This document shows positions 36,270 to 44,965 of a stretch of DNA of 64,000 nucleotides, piece after piece. The DNA comes from Dokdonella sp. (GTDB lineage: Bacteria; Pseudomonadota; Gammaproteobacteria; Xanthomonadales; Rhodanobacteraceae), in the NCBI GenBank assembly GCA_016712865.1, contig JADJQH010000003.1:1-64000 (forward strand). Reading direction: 5' to 3'. The first letter of the stretch is position 1, and every line of letters begins with the position of its first letter. The translations under genes were made by a program, and so were the position numbers. Under the pieces are notes generated by a model. That model saw only the letters and a program-made list of their open reading frames with translations. It was not told where the DNA came from and searched no databases.

Positions 36270-36595
36270 GCCGGGTCGCTCTTGCGCAGGCGTCGCAGGA
36301 ATACCTGCATTTCCTTCGCTGCCTGGATGTCGCCGGCTGCGTGGGCAACCTCGATGCCGCGTTCATAGCTGGCTTGCGCTGCGGACGCATCACCTGCCTT
36401 GAGTTGCGCTGCGGCCAGCAATTTCCACGCCGCTGAATAGTCCGGCTTGAACTCGAGCGCGGCACGAAACGCATCGACCGCGCCGCTGGCATCGTCTTCC
36501 GCCAGCAGCGCATTGCCGAGCGAAAAGCGCAGCAAGGCGCCATCGCGTGGACCGCCGAGTTGTTTGCGCAAGCGCTCGCTCAAGGGCGTGTTCAT
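36266..36595 (-). CDS. TPR-repeat protein
   Basis: 109 residues from MNTPLSERLRKQLGGPRDGA; upstream in-frame codons overlap the patatin gene and lack family character. Two to three tetratricopeptide-like helices pairs (ALLRFSLGNALLAEDDASGA, AAWKLLAAAQLKAGDASAAQ, ASYERGIEVAHAAGD). No signal peptide, so cytoplasmic. It overlaps the membrane protein gene by ATGA, suggesting the two proteins work together. Confidence 0.75.
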   Translation of the reverse strand: MNTPLSERLRKQLGGPRDGALLRFSLGNALLAEDDASGAVDAFRAALEFKPDYSAAWKLLAAAQLKAGDASAAQASYERGIEVAHAAGDIQAAKEMQVFLRRLRKSDPA

Positions 36596-36638
36596 CGACA
36601 CATGATGACGCGAGCCATGCTGCGGCGGCAAACGTCGA

Positions 36639-37868
36639 TCAGGCGGAATCCGCTCGCGCCTTGACGAGTGCACGGTGGATGTCATGGGTAACCACGCCGC
36701 TGCCGCGTTCGGGCATGGCGAAATAGCGGCGCTCGGCCAGCGTGCGCTGCATGTCGGCCAGGCCGCTGGCCCAATGTTCGCGCATGGCGTTGGCATCGAA
36801 CGCGTAGTCCTTGTACTGCTCCTCGTGATGCTTGGCCTGGTAGATCAGGTGCACGATGTTGAACACGCGGTCGCAACGCCAGGGCTTGAGCCGTGCCGCC
36901 AGCCCGGCAGGCAAGGCATCCTTCGGCAGCGTCTTGAACAAGTCGTCGAGCGCATTGCGCAACTTCTGCATGCGCGCAACCGAGTCGGTGCCGTAGCGGG
37001 TGCGACTGGAGAAGCGAATGTCCTTTTCGCGCTCCAGCACATCCATGATCGTGGCGGGTCGCTCGCCGCGCGCGCTCCACAGGTCCACTTGCAGGATCAG
37101 GCTGTCGCGCCTTGGTGCCGCGGCCAGCACATGTTCGAGCGGGGTATTGGAAACGATGCCGCCGTCCCACCAGCTCTCGCCGTCGATCTCCACCGCCGGG
37201 AATGCCGGCGGCAAGGCGGCCGACGCCATGATGTGCTCGACCCGCAGTGGTTGCATGACCGAATCAAAGTAGTGCACGTTGCCATTGCGCACATTGGATG
37301 CGCCCACCGACAGGCGCACATCGCCGCCATTGATGCGATCGAAATCAACCAGGCGCAGCAGGGTGTCACGCAAGGGAGCGGTGTCGTAGAAACTGGTTGC
37401 CGCCGCGCTGCCGTCGCAATAGAGAAACGGTGATGCCGTGCGTGGCGTGAAGAACCCCTGCTGCCCGAGTGCGAGGCTGGCCAGGGCACTGCTGGCCGAC
37501 ACCCCGGTGCTGAGGGCGTGGCTGGGCGGCAACCACTGGGCCGATTCGGCCATCCATTGCAGCGGCCATGCGAGGGTGCCGGCAGGCCGGGTGATGCCCG
37601 TCCAGAATTCCTTGAGGCGCGCAATGCGATCCGCTTCGGCGTTGCCAGCAATGATCGCTGCGTTGATGGCACCAATCGACGTGCCGGCAATCCAATGCGG
37701 GCGGACGCCCGCCGCATGCAAGGCTTCGTACACGCCGCATTGGTAGGCACCGAGCGCGCCGCCGCCTTGCAGCACCAGGGCGACTTGCTGGTAGTCATCG
37801 GCAAGCCGGGCAACGCCGGCTTCAACGGATGCCGTACCCGCGCCTGCCTTGCTCCGCGTGCGACTCAC
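36639..37868 (-). CDS. Patatin-like phospholipase
   Basis: 409 residues from a GTG that overlaps the stop of bdhA (GTGA). Patatin fold: oxyanion loop [20 protein letters not shown] (residues 32-50), nucleophile Ser64 in GTSIG, and [12 protein letters not shown] with the catalytic Asp of the Ser-Asp dyad. Such enzymes hydrolyse phospholipids or other acyl esters; no signal peptide is visible, so it is probably cytoplasmic. Pairing with 3-hydroxybutyrate dehydrogenase suggests a link to PHB granules or lipid turnover, but the substrate is unknown. Confidence 0.85.
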   Translation of the reverse strand: MSRTRSKAGAGTASVEAGVARLADDYQQVALVLQGGGALGAYQCGVYEALHAAGVRPHWIAGTSIGAINAAIIAGNAEADRIARLKEFWTGITRPAGTLAWPLQWMAESAQWLPPSHALSTGVSASSALASLALGQQGFFTPRTASPFLYCDGSAAATSFYDTAPLRDTLLRLVDFDRINGGDVRLSVGASNVRNGNVHYFDSVMQPLRVEHIMASAALPPAFPAVEIDGESWWDGGIVSNTPLEHVLAAAPRRDSLILQVDLWSARGERPATIMDVLEREKDIRFSSRTRYGTDSVARMQKLRNALDDLFKTLPKDALPAGLAARLKPWRCDRVFNIVHLIYQAKHHEEQYKDYAFDANAMREHWASGLADMQRTLAERRYFAMPERGSGVVTHDIHRALVKARADSA

Positions 37869-38647
37869 TGCATGTGCCAGCCGTGGCTGACGGTGATGCT
37901 TTGCCCGGTGAGTGCGTTGCTCTGGAAGCCGGCGAGGAACAAGGCGAGGTTGGCGACATCATCGACCGTGGTGAATTCGGCATCCACGGTTTCCTTGAGC
38001 ATGATGTTCTTGATCACATCCTCTTCGCTGATGCCGAAGGTCTTGGCCTGTTCGGGAATCTGCTTGTCGACCAGGGGCGTGCGCACGAAACCGGGGCAGA
38101 TGACATTGGCGCGAACCTTTTTCGGACCGCCCTCCTTGGCCAGCACGCGGGCCAGGCCAAGCAGTCCATGCTTGGCTGCGCAGTACGGAGCTTTCAACTT
38201 CGAGGCTTCGTGCGAGTGCACCGAACCCATGTAGATGACCACGCCGCCTTCGCCACGCGCATACATGTCCTTGAGGCAGGCGCGCGTGGTCAGAAAGGCG
38301 CCATCCAGGTGAATGGCCAGCATCTTCTTCCACTCGGCCAGCGAGAACTCCTCGATCGGTTTGACGATCTGGATGCCGGCATTGGAAATCAGGATGTCGA
38401 CCTTGCCCAGCGTCTTGATGGTTTGCGCAACGCCGGCGTCCACGTCTGCTTCATCGGTGACATCCATCTTCACGCCGATTGCCTTGCCGCCGGCATCGTT
38501 GATCTCCTTGGCGGCGGCATTGGCGCCATCCAGGTTGAGATCGGCGATGGCAACGGCGGCGCCGTTTTGCGCATACACCTCGGCAATGCGCTTGCCGATT
38601 CCGCTGGCAGCGCCAGTGACGAGTGCGACCTTGTTCTTCAGTTGCAT
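37865..38647 (-). CDS. bdhA: 3-hydroxybutyrate dehydrogenase
   Basis: 260 residues from [10 protein letters not shown], with GGAGGA upstream. Short-chain dehydrogenase: cofactor loop TGAASGIG (11-18), ISNAGIQIV, catalytic Ser in [20 protein letters not shown] and the YxxxK pair in YCAAK. The C-terminal ITVSHGW and the histidine-bearing HSHEAS and QIPEQAK segments match 3-hydroxybutyrate dehydrogenases, which oxidise (R)-3-hydroxybutyrate to acetoacetate with NAD+. It is translationally coupled with the patatin gene. Together with the esterase and oligomer hydrolase at 5.8-13.5 kb it points to PHB or 3HB use. Confidence 0.88.
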   Translation of the reverse strand: MQLKNKVALVTGAASGIGKRIAEVYAQNGAAVAIADLNLDGANAAAKEINDAGGKAIGVKMDVTDEADVDAGVAQTIKTLGKVDILISNAGIQIVKPIEEFSLAEWKKMLAIHLDGAFLTTRACLKDMYARGEGGVVIYMGSVHSHEASKLKAPYCAAKHGLLGLARVLAKEGGPKKVRANVICPGFVRTPLVDKQIPEQAKTFGISEEDVIKNIMLKETVDAEFTTVDDVANLALFLAGFQSNALTGQSITVSHGWHMQ

Positions 38648-38790
38648 GACGGTTTCCTCCAACAGGCTGTTGAAAAACGATGGCGGCGCGCGCGTCGATC
38701 AGCGCGGCGCAAGTCGATGGTGAACGTGGTATGGAGCGTCCGTGAGCGCCAATGGTTCCGGATGCAGGCGACGTGCAGGCAAGTCTGTTC

Positions 38791-40170
38791 TCAGTCTTCG
38801 CGCCCTGTCGATTTCGGGTCGATGCCGAGATCCTTCAGCTTTCGGTACAGATGGGTGCGTTCCATGCCGACCATCTTGGCCAGCTTGCCGACGCTGCCAC
38901 CGGCTTCGTTGAGCTGGTGCAGAAGATAGCTGCGCTCGAACTGTTCGCGTGCCTCACGCAGCGGCAATCCGAAATCGATGCCCGCTGCATTGAGCGCAGG
39001 CACAGACCGCTCGGCCGGTGCCGTGCCCAGGGCAAGTTCCACTTCCTCGATGGACACCTCCGGCGAGCTGCCAAGGATCAGCAAGCGCTGCACCAGATTG
39101 CGCAGCTCGCGCAGGTTGCCGGGCCAGGTGTAGTTGCGCAGGCGGTTCTGCACTGAAACCGGAAACAAGCGGAACGGCAGCTTGTCGCGGTTGGCAAAAT
39201 AGTCCGCGTAGTAGCGCAGCAGTTCGGGGATGTCCTCGATGCGTTCGCGCAGGCTCGGCGCCTGCAGAGGCACCACGTTGAGCTGATAGTAGAGATCCTC
39301 GCGGAACTTGCCGGCTTGTACCGCAGCTTCCAGATCCTGTGCGCTTGCGGCAATCACGCGCAAGTCGATGGCCACCGCATCCGGCGCGCCGCAGCGGATC
39401 AGGCTGCGCCGTGCCAACGCACTGGCGAGGCGCATCTGCAACTCTGCATCGAGGTCGATCACTTCGTCGAGGAACAGGGTGCCGCCATTGGCCTGCTCGA
39501 TGAGGCCGTACTGCACGCCGCCGTTCTCGTCGCTGCCGAACAGCGCGCGCGCCGCATGTTCGCGGGCGATGGATCCGGGTGACACAGTCACGAAAGGACC
39601 GCCGCGACGCGCACAGTTCTCGTGCAGCCAGCGTGCCAGTGCTTCCTTGTCGGTGCCGCGTTCGCCCTGGATCAAGATAGCCGCATCGTGGGCAGCCAGC
39701 TTTTCCATTTGCAGCTTGAGCGCCTGCATGGCGCGGCTGGTGACCACCGGATCCAGCGGCATCAGCATCTGGTTGCGCAGGCCTTCGTTCTCGCGACGCA
39801 GGCGGCTGGTTTCCAGCGCGCGCTCCACGGTCAGCAGCAACTTGGCCAGCGACAGCGGCTTCTCGACAAAATCGTAGGCACCCAGGCGCGTGGCCTCGAT
39901 CGCGGTTTCGATGGTGCCGTGGCCGCTCATCATGATGACCGGGCACGGCAGGCCGCCGCGTTCGCTCCATTCGCGCAGCAGGCTGATGCCATCCTGATCG
40001 GGCATCCAGATATCAAGCAACACCACATCCGGGCGCTCGCCGCGGCGCGCTTCGCGGGCGGCGGCAGCGGACTCCGCCGTTGCCACCCGATAGCCCTCGT
40101 CGCTCAGGATCTCCTGAACCGTACTGCGGATATCGGGCTCGTCATCAACCACCAGGATGCGTGCCGGCAT
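38791..40170 (-). CDS. ntrX: NtrX-like response regulator with degenerate AAA+ domain
   Basis: 459 residues. Receiver at 1-120 with Asp53 (LLDIWMPDQD) and Lys104. The AAA+ region follows, with Walker A GERGTDKE (169-176) in place of GESGTGKE and Walker B GGTLFLDE (229-236). The sigma-54 contact loop GAFTGA is absent: the position reads DENGGVQYGL. A Fis-type DNA-binding domain ends the protein (AGGSVGKLAKMVGMERTHLY). Such NtrX forms probably do not activate sigma-54 RNA polymerase and may act as repressors or sigma-70 regulators. Its kinase NtrY lies 4.8 kb upstream with three glycan genes between. Confidence 0.85.
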   Translation of the reverse strand: MPARILVVDDEPDIRSTVQEILSDEGYRVATAESAAAAREARRGERPDVVLLDIWMPDQDGISLLREWSERGGLPCPVIMMSGHGTIETAIEATRLGAYDFVEKPLSLAKLLLTVERALETSRLRRENEGLRNQMLMPLDPVVTSRAMQALKLQMEKLAAHDAAILIQGERGTDKEALARWLHENCARRGGPFVTVSPGSIAREHAARALFGSDENGGVQYGLIEQANGGTLFLDEVIDLDAELQMRLASALARRSLIRCGAPDAVAIDLRVIAASAQDLEAAVQAGKFREDLYYQLNVVPLQAPSLRERIEDIPELLRYYADYFANRDKLPFRLFPVSVQNRLRNYTWPGNLRELRNLVQRLLILGSSPEVSIEEVELALGTAPAERSVPALNAAGIDFGLPLREAREQFERSYLLHQLNEAGGSVGKLAKMVGMERTHLYRKLKDLGIDPKSTGRED

Positions 40171-40239
40171 GGATTGGCTCGTTGCGAAAAAGAGACATCA
40201 GCATAGCGCAGCTTGGAGCCTGCGCGCTTCGGATCTTTT

Positions 40240-41976
40240 TCAGCCCTGTGCAGGCGCCGCGTCGATTGCCGCATACCGCCAGTAATCCGGTGGATAGCGT
40301 CGGGCGGGGTGCGCAGGCGGCAGCGGGGAGCCTCCGTGGCGACGTTGTACCCACACATCGGCGCGTTCGATCAGCAACCACTCGCCTCGATAGGGTTGCA
40401 CCAGATCGGCATGCGCAAGGTCGGCAGGGTCGAGGTTTCGCGTCGTGTAGACCAGTCGACCCTGCACATGCCGGCGGGCCCATTCGCTGACCGTGGCGTC
40501 ATCCAGCACGAGCAACGGTTGCTGCAGGCGGCCAAGGAACTGGAACTGGTTTTCGTAGAGGCGAAAATGGGCGACGGCGATGCCGTGGCGCTGGAACGCG
40601 GACACCTGCACGGCGGCAGGCGTCAGGTCAAAACGCTGCCACAACGTTTGCGCAAACATCATGTAGGCGATGCAGGCGCCGATGATGCTGACCGTGCTGA
40701 CTTGCCTCACCACCTGCGCCAGGTTGCGCATCGGCCACAGCAAGGCAAATCCGAGCAGCGCTGCGGCCACGGCAAACCAGGGGCTGGCACGCGTGAGTTC
40801 GATGAGATCGCTGGCCTGGATGCGCCCATCGGCAACCCAGCCCGGCGCAAGCAGCAAGGCCACGGAAAGGCCGAATGCAACCAGCGCCAGCAGCCAGTTC
40901 CCGCTCCACCACCAGGAACGCGCGCGACGGCGCTCGCTGTCGCCGAGTCCTGCGGCCAGCAGCATGGCCACGCCGGCAAGTTCCGGCAGCAGGTAATAGA
41001 CCTGCTTGCCGCTGACGAGGGAAAAGGCGATCCCGGTCGGCAGCAACCAGCATCCAAGCATGCCGGTGCCGACACCACCGCGCCCCGTCAGCACCCGCGC
41101 CAATGCCTGCCACGCGCGCGGCCACAACAACCACGGCAGCAGCAGCAGCGGGGTCACGCTCGCATACCACCACCACGGTTGCGCATGGTCGAAACTTTCG
41201 ACAACACGACCGGCGGTCTGCATGAACAGCAATTCCTGGCGATATGCCTCGCCACCGGCGAGCGCGGCCGGGATCACCCAGCACAGCAGGATCGCGCAGG
41301 CGCCGAGCAATGCCAGCCCTCCGCGGCCGTACCATTGGCCGGGCAGCTTGCGTGCCCACGGATGCCAGAGCGGGCCCAACAGGAACGGAAAGGCGACATG
41401 CAGCAGCATGACCGGCCCCTTGCTCATCAGTCCGGCAGCCACCGCCAGGGCAAATCCGGCAAACCAGGGGCGTTGACCCACATCGCGACCCACCAGTGCA
41501 TTCAGCGCGGCCAGCACGCACAGCGCGAGCAGCGTTTCGTACATGATCTGCAAACCGAACAGGAACGCGTAGCTGAAAGCGGCAAGCAACCACGGTGTCA
41601 GCCGCGCAACCTGTGGTTCGCGCGGAAACAACACCCGCGCAAGGCGTTGCGCGAGCAGCAGCACGCCCGCACCGATCAGCACCTCAAGCAGGCGCGGCCA
41701 GACATCGCCGACGCCACCGACTGCCCAGCCCGCATGGATCAGCCAGAACAGCAGCGGCACCTTGTGACTGTACGGCACCCCGTTGTTGATCGGCACCAGG
41801 AATTGACCACTGTTCCACATTTCCCAGGCAACCCCGAGCGCGCGCGTGGAATAGGTTGGCATCGGCCCGGTCTGGAATATCGCAATCAGCGCCGCGCCCA
41901 TCCACAGCCACAACCAGGGTTGCAGGATGGGCAGCAACCGGGAGCCCCCGCTCCCGCTGGACAAATGCAGGTTCAA
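40240..41976 (-). CDS. ArnT-like (GT39/GT83) membrane glycosyltransferase
   Basis: 578 residues with about 11-12 transmembrane helices. The first lumenal loop has STRALGVAWEMWNSGQFLVP and NNGVPYSHKVPLLFWLIHAG, matching the acidic and YSHKPPL motifs of ArnT/PMT-type transferases that use polyprenyl-phosphate sugars. The long soluble C-terminal part is periplasmic. Likely role is addition of a sugar to a lipid or glycan outside the inner membrane; the acceptor is unknown. It overlaps the upstream gene by ATGA. Confidence 0.8.
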   Translation of the reverse strand: MNLHLSSGSGGSRLLPILQPWLWLWMGAALIAIFQTGPMPTYSTRALGVAWEMWNSGQFLVPINNGVPYSHKVPLLFWLIHAGWAVGGVGDVWPRLLEVLIGAGVLLLAQRLARVLFPREPQVARLTPWLLAAFSYAFLFGLQIMYETLLALCVLAALNALVGRDVGQRPWFAGFALAVAAGLMSKGPVMLLHVAFPFLLGPLWHPWARKLPGQWYGRGGLALLGACAILLCWVIPAALAGGEAYRQELLFMQTAGRVVESFDHAQPWWWYASVTPLLLLPWLLWPRAWQALARVLTGRGGVGTGMLGCWLLPTGIAFSLVSGKQVYYLLPELAGVAMLLAAGLGDSERRRARSWWWSGNWLLALVAFGLSVALLLAPGWVADGRIQASDLIELTRASPWFAVAAALLGFALLWPMRNLAQVVRQVSTVSIIGACIAYMMFAQTLWQRFDLTPAAVQVSAFQRHGIAVAHFRLYENQFQFLGRLQQPLLVLDDATVSEWARRHVQGRLVYTTRNLDPADLAHADLVQPYRGEWLLIERADVWVQRRHGGSPLPPAHPARRYPPDYWRYAAIDAAPAQG

Positions 41977-43031
41977 TCGGCGTCCGAATTCGTGGTCCAG
42001 CGCCGATAGCGCAGGTGTCCGTGCAGTTTGCGCAGCAGGTTGTTCGGTTTGCGTGCGAGGGCGCGCGATGGATTGCTGGCGATGGCCTCGGCGGCGGCCA
42101 GCACGCGCTCGCTTGAGCGGCCATCCCGGTACGGATGGATGCTGTGCGCGTAGTCGTGGATTGCCTGCATCAATTCGGCCGGCCTGCCCAGTGCATGCGT
42201 GATGGCGGCATCCAGCTCATCCACATTGCAGATGTCGAGCATGTGCGGACGTGGCGCGCGATTGCGGAACGTCACCACCGGCTTGCCCTGTACGATGAAC
42301 TCGGAAACTGCCGATGAGGTGTCGGAAACCAGCACGTCGGCGGCACGCATCATGGAAACCAGATCCACCGCTTCGAGATATCGCGCATTCGGGCCTTCCA
42401 GCGCGCGATAGCGCTGGACCAGGTCCGCATCACACTTGGGGTGCAGGGTCAGCAGCCAGTAGCGGTCGCCGCGCGCGACCTGGGCAGCAAGATGCGGATA
42501 CAGGATTTCCGCCGAACTCAGGCTCTGGGTGAAGGTGGCGGCGTACATGCACACCGCGCGCCCATCGGCGGGTCGCAGGGAGTCCCCGCTGCCGGCGTCT
42601 TCGGCAAACAGCGGATCGAGCTTGGGCCAGCCGGTTTCCACGACTTCGAAATGCCCGTGTTGCCGGGCAAGTTGCTGGAAGGGCCCGGTGGTGGCCGGAC
42701 CCTGGGTGCAATACAGGTCGAACAGGCCACGGATGCGGAAATGTCCGCGCTGCGGCGCGCGTTTTTCCACATTGAAACCATGGAACACCTGCACCTTGAG
42801 CCCGGGAAAGAAGTGCGGAACCCAGTTGCTGGCGGAAAACACCGCCTGCGGAGCGAACTCGCCCGCCTCGCGCCGATTGCGCACGATGCGCTCGTGCGCA
42901 TGCATGTACCCCTCGAGCGGTCCGGCGATGAACCACCTGGCTTCGCCGCCCATGCGGCCAATGGCCTGCGCCAGCGGCCTGAGGATCGGCAGCGCGTAGA
43001 GAGTGGTGGCAAATAGCAGGTAGCGCTGCAT
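41973..43031 (-). CDS. CDP-glycerol glycerophosphotransferase-family protein
   Basis: 352 residues, no signal peptide. The protein shows the pattern of TagB/TagF-type C-terminal domains: VQVFHGFNVEKRAPQRGH, LYCTQGPATTGPFQQLA, VVETGWPKLDPLF, LTLHPKCDAD, and the late ADVLVSDTSSAVSEFIVQGK and PVVTFRNRAPRPHML. Those enzymes transfer glycerol phosphate or ribitol phosphate; Gram-negative relatives modify capsules or LPS. It overlaps the downstream transferase by ATGA. The donor is not known here. Confidence 0.78.
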   Translation of the reverse strand: MQRYLLFATTLYALPILRPLAQAIGRMGGEARWFIAGPLEGYMHAHERIVRNRREAGEFAPQAVFSASNWVPHFFPGLKVQVFHGFNVEKRAPQRGHFRIRGLFDLYCTQGPATTGPFQQLARQHGHFEVVETGWPKLDPLFAEDAGSGDSLRPADGRAVCMYAATFTQSLSSAEILYPHLAAQVARGDRYWLLTLHPKCDADLVQRYRALEGPNARYLEAVDLVSMMRAADVLVSDTSSAVSEFIVQGKPVVTFRNRAPRPHMLDICNVDELDAAITHALGRPAELMQAIHDYAHSIHPYRDGRSSERVLAAAEAIASNPSRALARKPNNLLRKLHGHLRYRRWTTNSDAD

Positions 43032-43137
43032 GCAGGGGACTATCCGGAGCCGCTCGGTACCAATGGCAACGGTCCGCGTGCGGCGATGGGTAAGGGCAAA
43101 TCGTCAGGCAAAGGATAACTGCGCGTCCGACGCCTGC

Positions 43138-44898
43138 CTATTCCGCATCGTCCGCATCCTCCGTCGCACCAGGGTCGGTGGCCTGCTCCGGCACCTTGCC
43201 ACCCTTGCAGGCGGGCATGACCGCATCGCTGCGGAACATCAACCATTCACGGCGGTTGGCGTGCCCCACCAGGGTTGCCTGTGCCCGATCCACGCAGTTC
43301 AACAAGGCGCTGCCGCGGATGAAGATCCAGCGCCGCCCAGGCATTGCCTCCTGCCAGCGGATGGCCTCTGCCAACTGTTGCGGTCGCGGCTTGCGAAAGC
43401 CGAATTCGGTCACGCCTCGATCCGCCTGCAGCAGGTTCTGCTCCTTCCACGCCACCATGCCGATCTCGCCATCGACTCCGGCGATTTCACCGGCGTGGCG
43501 CATGATGCCCGAGGCAGAAGCCGAATCATTGAGCAGCGGATAGGCGAGGAAGCTCCACAGCAGCCACATGCCGGCCAGCGCCACGCCGAGCCCGAGCTGG
43601 CTGCGGCGCAGTCGAAACACCAGGGCGGCGAGCGCGGCCACGGCGCCCACCGCAATCATGAAGGCCCAAAGCGCCCGGCCGCCATCGGCCAGGCCACGTT
43701 CCGTCACGAAGGCATCGGCGCGCGCGATCCAGCCGTTCCAGGCGGCAATTCCTGCGCCGAGGAAAACCAGCGCAAGCAACACGGTCATGGCCAGCAAGGC
43801 GCCACGAAACCAGCGCTTTTCGAGAAGATCATCCACATGCGGCGCGCAGACCAGGGCCACCCAGGGCAGCGCCGGCAGGATGTACATGTCGCGCTTGCCG
43901 CTGGGGATCGAGAAGAACAGCAGCACCAGCGCCACCCAGCCCAGCGGCAGCAGATAGCGTGCGTCGCAAGCCTTGAGCCGCTCGCGCCAGCGTCCCAGCA
44001 CGCCCACCATGACGATGCTCAGCGGCAACCAGCCAAACGCCATCACTTCGAGGAAGTACCACGGTGGCTGCGGGTGATCCCAGGACTCGGCGTAACGCGA
44101 TGCGGTCTGGCGGAACAGGATGTCGTCGAGATAGGCGCGGTACTCGGCCGAGCCGTTGGCCTGCACGGTCAGCAGCATGGGCACGATCCACAGCGCCAGC
44201 GCGGCGAGGAAAGCCAGCAGCCCACCGAGCCAGGCCCACGCGCTGCCGCTGAAGTGGGGCAGTTGGTTCCAATTGCGCCAGCGTGCAAGCAGGAACGGCA
44301 GGAACATGAGCAGGGCAAGCACGCCCACACCCTTGCTGATCACGCCGAGTCCGGCCGCAAAACATCCGAGCCAGTACATGCGCCAATTGGGACCGAGCAG
44401 GAAGTGGCGCAGCAGGCCGTAGTTGGCCAAGGTGATGAAGAACGTCACCAGCGGATCGATTTGCGCACGCTTGGATTGATAGGTGAATTGCACCGTGGCC
44501 AGCACCGCCAGCGCGGCCCACAGTCCAACCCGGTGGTTCCATTGCCTGCGCCCGAAATCGTAGATCAGCCACAAGGTGCCAAGCGCCGCCAACAGCGAAG
44601 GCAGCAGGAAGGCGATGCGCCAATTGCCGGTCAGTTCGAAGGCCGCCGCCTGCATGGCCATGAACATCGGCGGTTTGTCGGAGTAGAGCTCGTGACCGCG
44701 ATGGGTGATCAGCCACTCGCCGCTCTCCACCATGCCCTTGGCCACCAGGGTGAAGCGCGGCTCATCGGCAGGCCAGGGATCGCGCAGGCCAATGCCGGCT
44801 CCCAGCACCAGCAAGGCAATCAACAGGAACAGCCAGAATTGGCGCCGTTCGCGCGATGTGGCGGTGGATGCCGTGGAAAGTGCGGAATTCATGTGCAT
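43138..44898 (-). CDS. ArnT-like (GT39/GT83) membrane glycosyltransferase
   Basis: 586 residues from ATG 44898 (a second ATG is two codons later). About 11-12 transmembrane helices. Motifs GLRDPWPADEPRFTLVAKGM and HELYSDKPPMFMAMQA match the catalytic acidic and YSDKPP motifs of ArnT/GT83 enzymes, which transfer sugars such as aminoarabinose from undecaprenyl phosphate to lipid A or other acceptors. It is a second copy of the type found at 40240-41976, though sequence identity looks low. It lies between ntrY and the CDP-glycerol-type gene in the same direction. Confidence 0.82.
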   Translation of the reverse strand: MHMNSALSTASTATSRERRQFWLFLLIALLVLGAGIGLRDPWPADEPRFTLVAKGMVESGEWLITHRGHELYSDKPPMFMAMQAAAFELTGNWRIAFLLPSLLAALGTLWLIYDFGRRQWNHRVGLWAALAVLATVQFTYQSKRAQIDPLVTFFITLANYGLLRHFLLGPNWRMYWLGCFAAGLGVISKGVGVLALLMFLPFLLARWRNWNQLPHFSGSAWAWLGGLLAFLAALALWIVPMLLTVQANGSAEYRAYLDDILFRQTASRYAESWDHPQPPWYFLEVMAFGWLPLSIVMVGVLGRWRERLKACDARYLLPLGWVALVLLFFSIPSGKRDMYILPALPWVALVCAPHVDDLLEKRWFRGALLAMTVLLALVFLGAGIAAWNGWIARADAFVTERGLADGGRALWAFMIAVGAVAALAALVFRLRRSQLGLGVALAGMWLLWSFLAYPLLNDSASASGIMRHAGEIAGVDGEIGMVAWKEQNLLQADRGVTEFGFRKPRPQQLAEAIRWQEAMPGRRWIFIRGSALLNCVDRAQATLVGHANRREWLMFRSDAVMPACKGGKVPEQATDPGATEDADDAE

Positions 44899-44965
44899 TG
44901 CAAGCCTGGTTGAATGGATGGGCCGCCGGTGACCGCCCCGTGGATGGCCGGATTCCGCCGCATGC

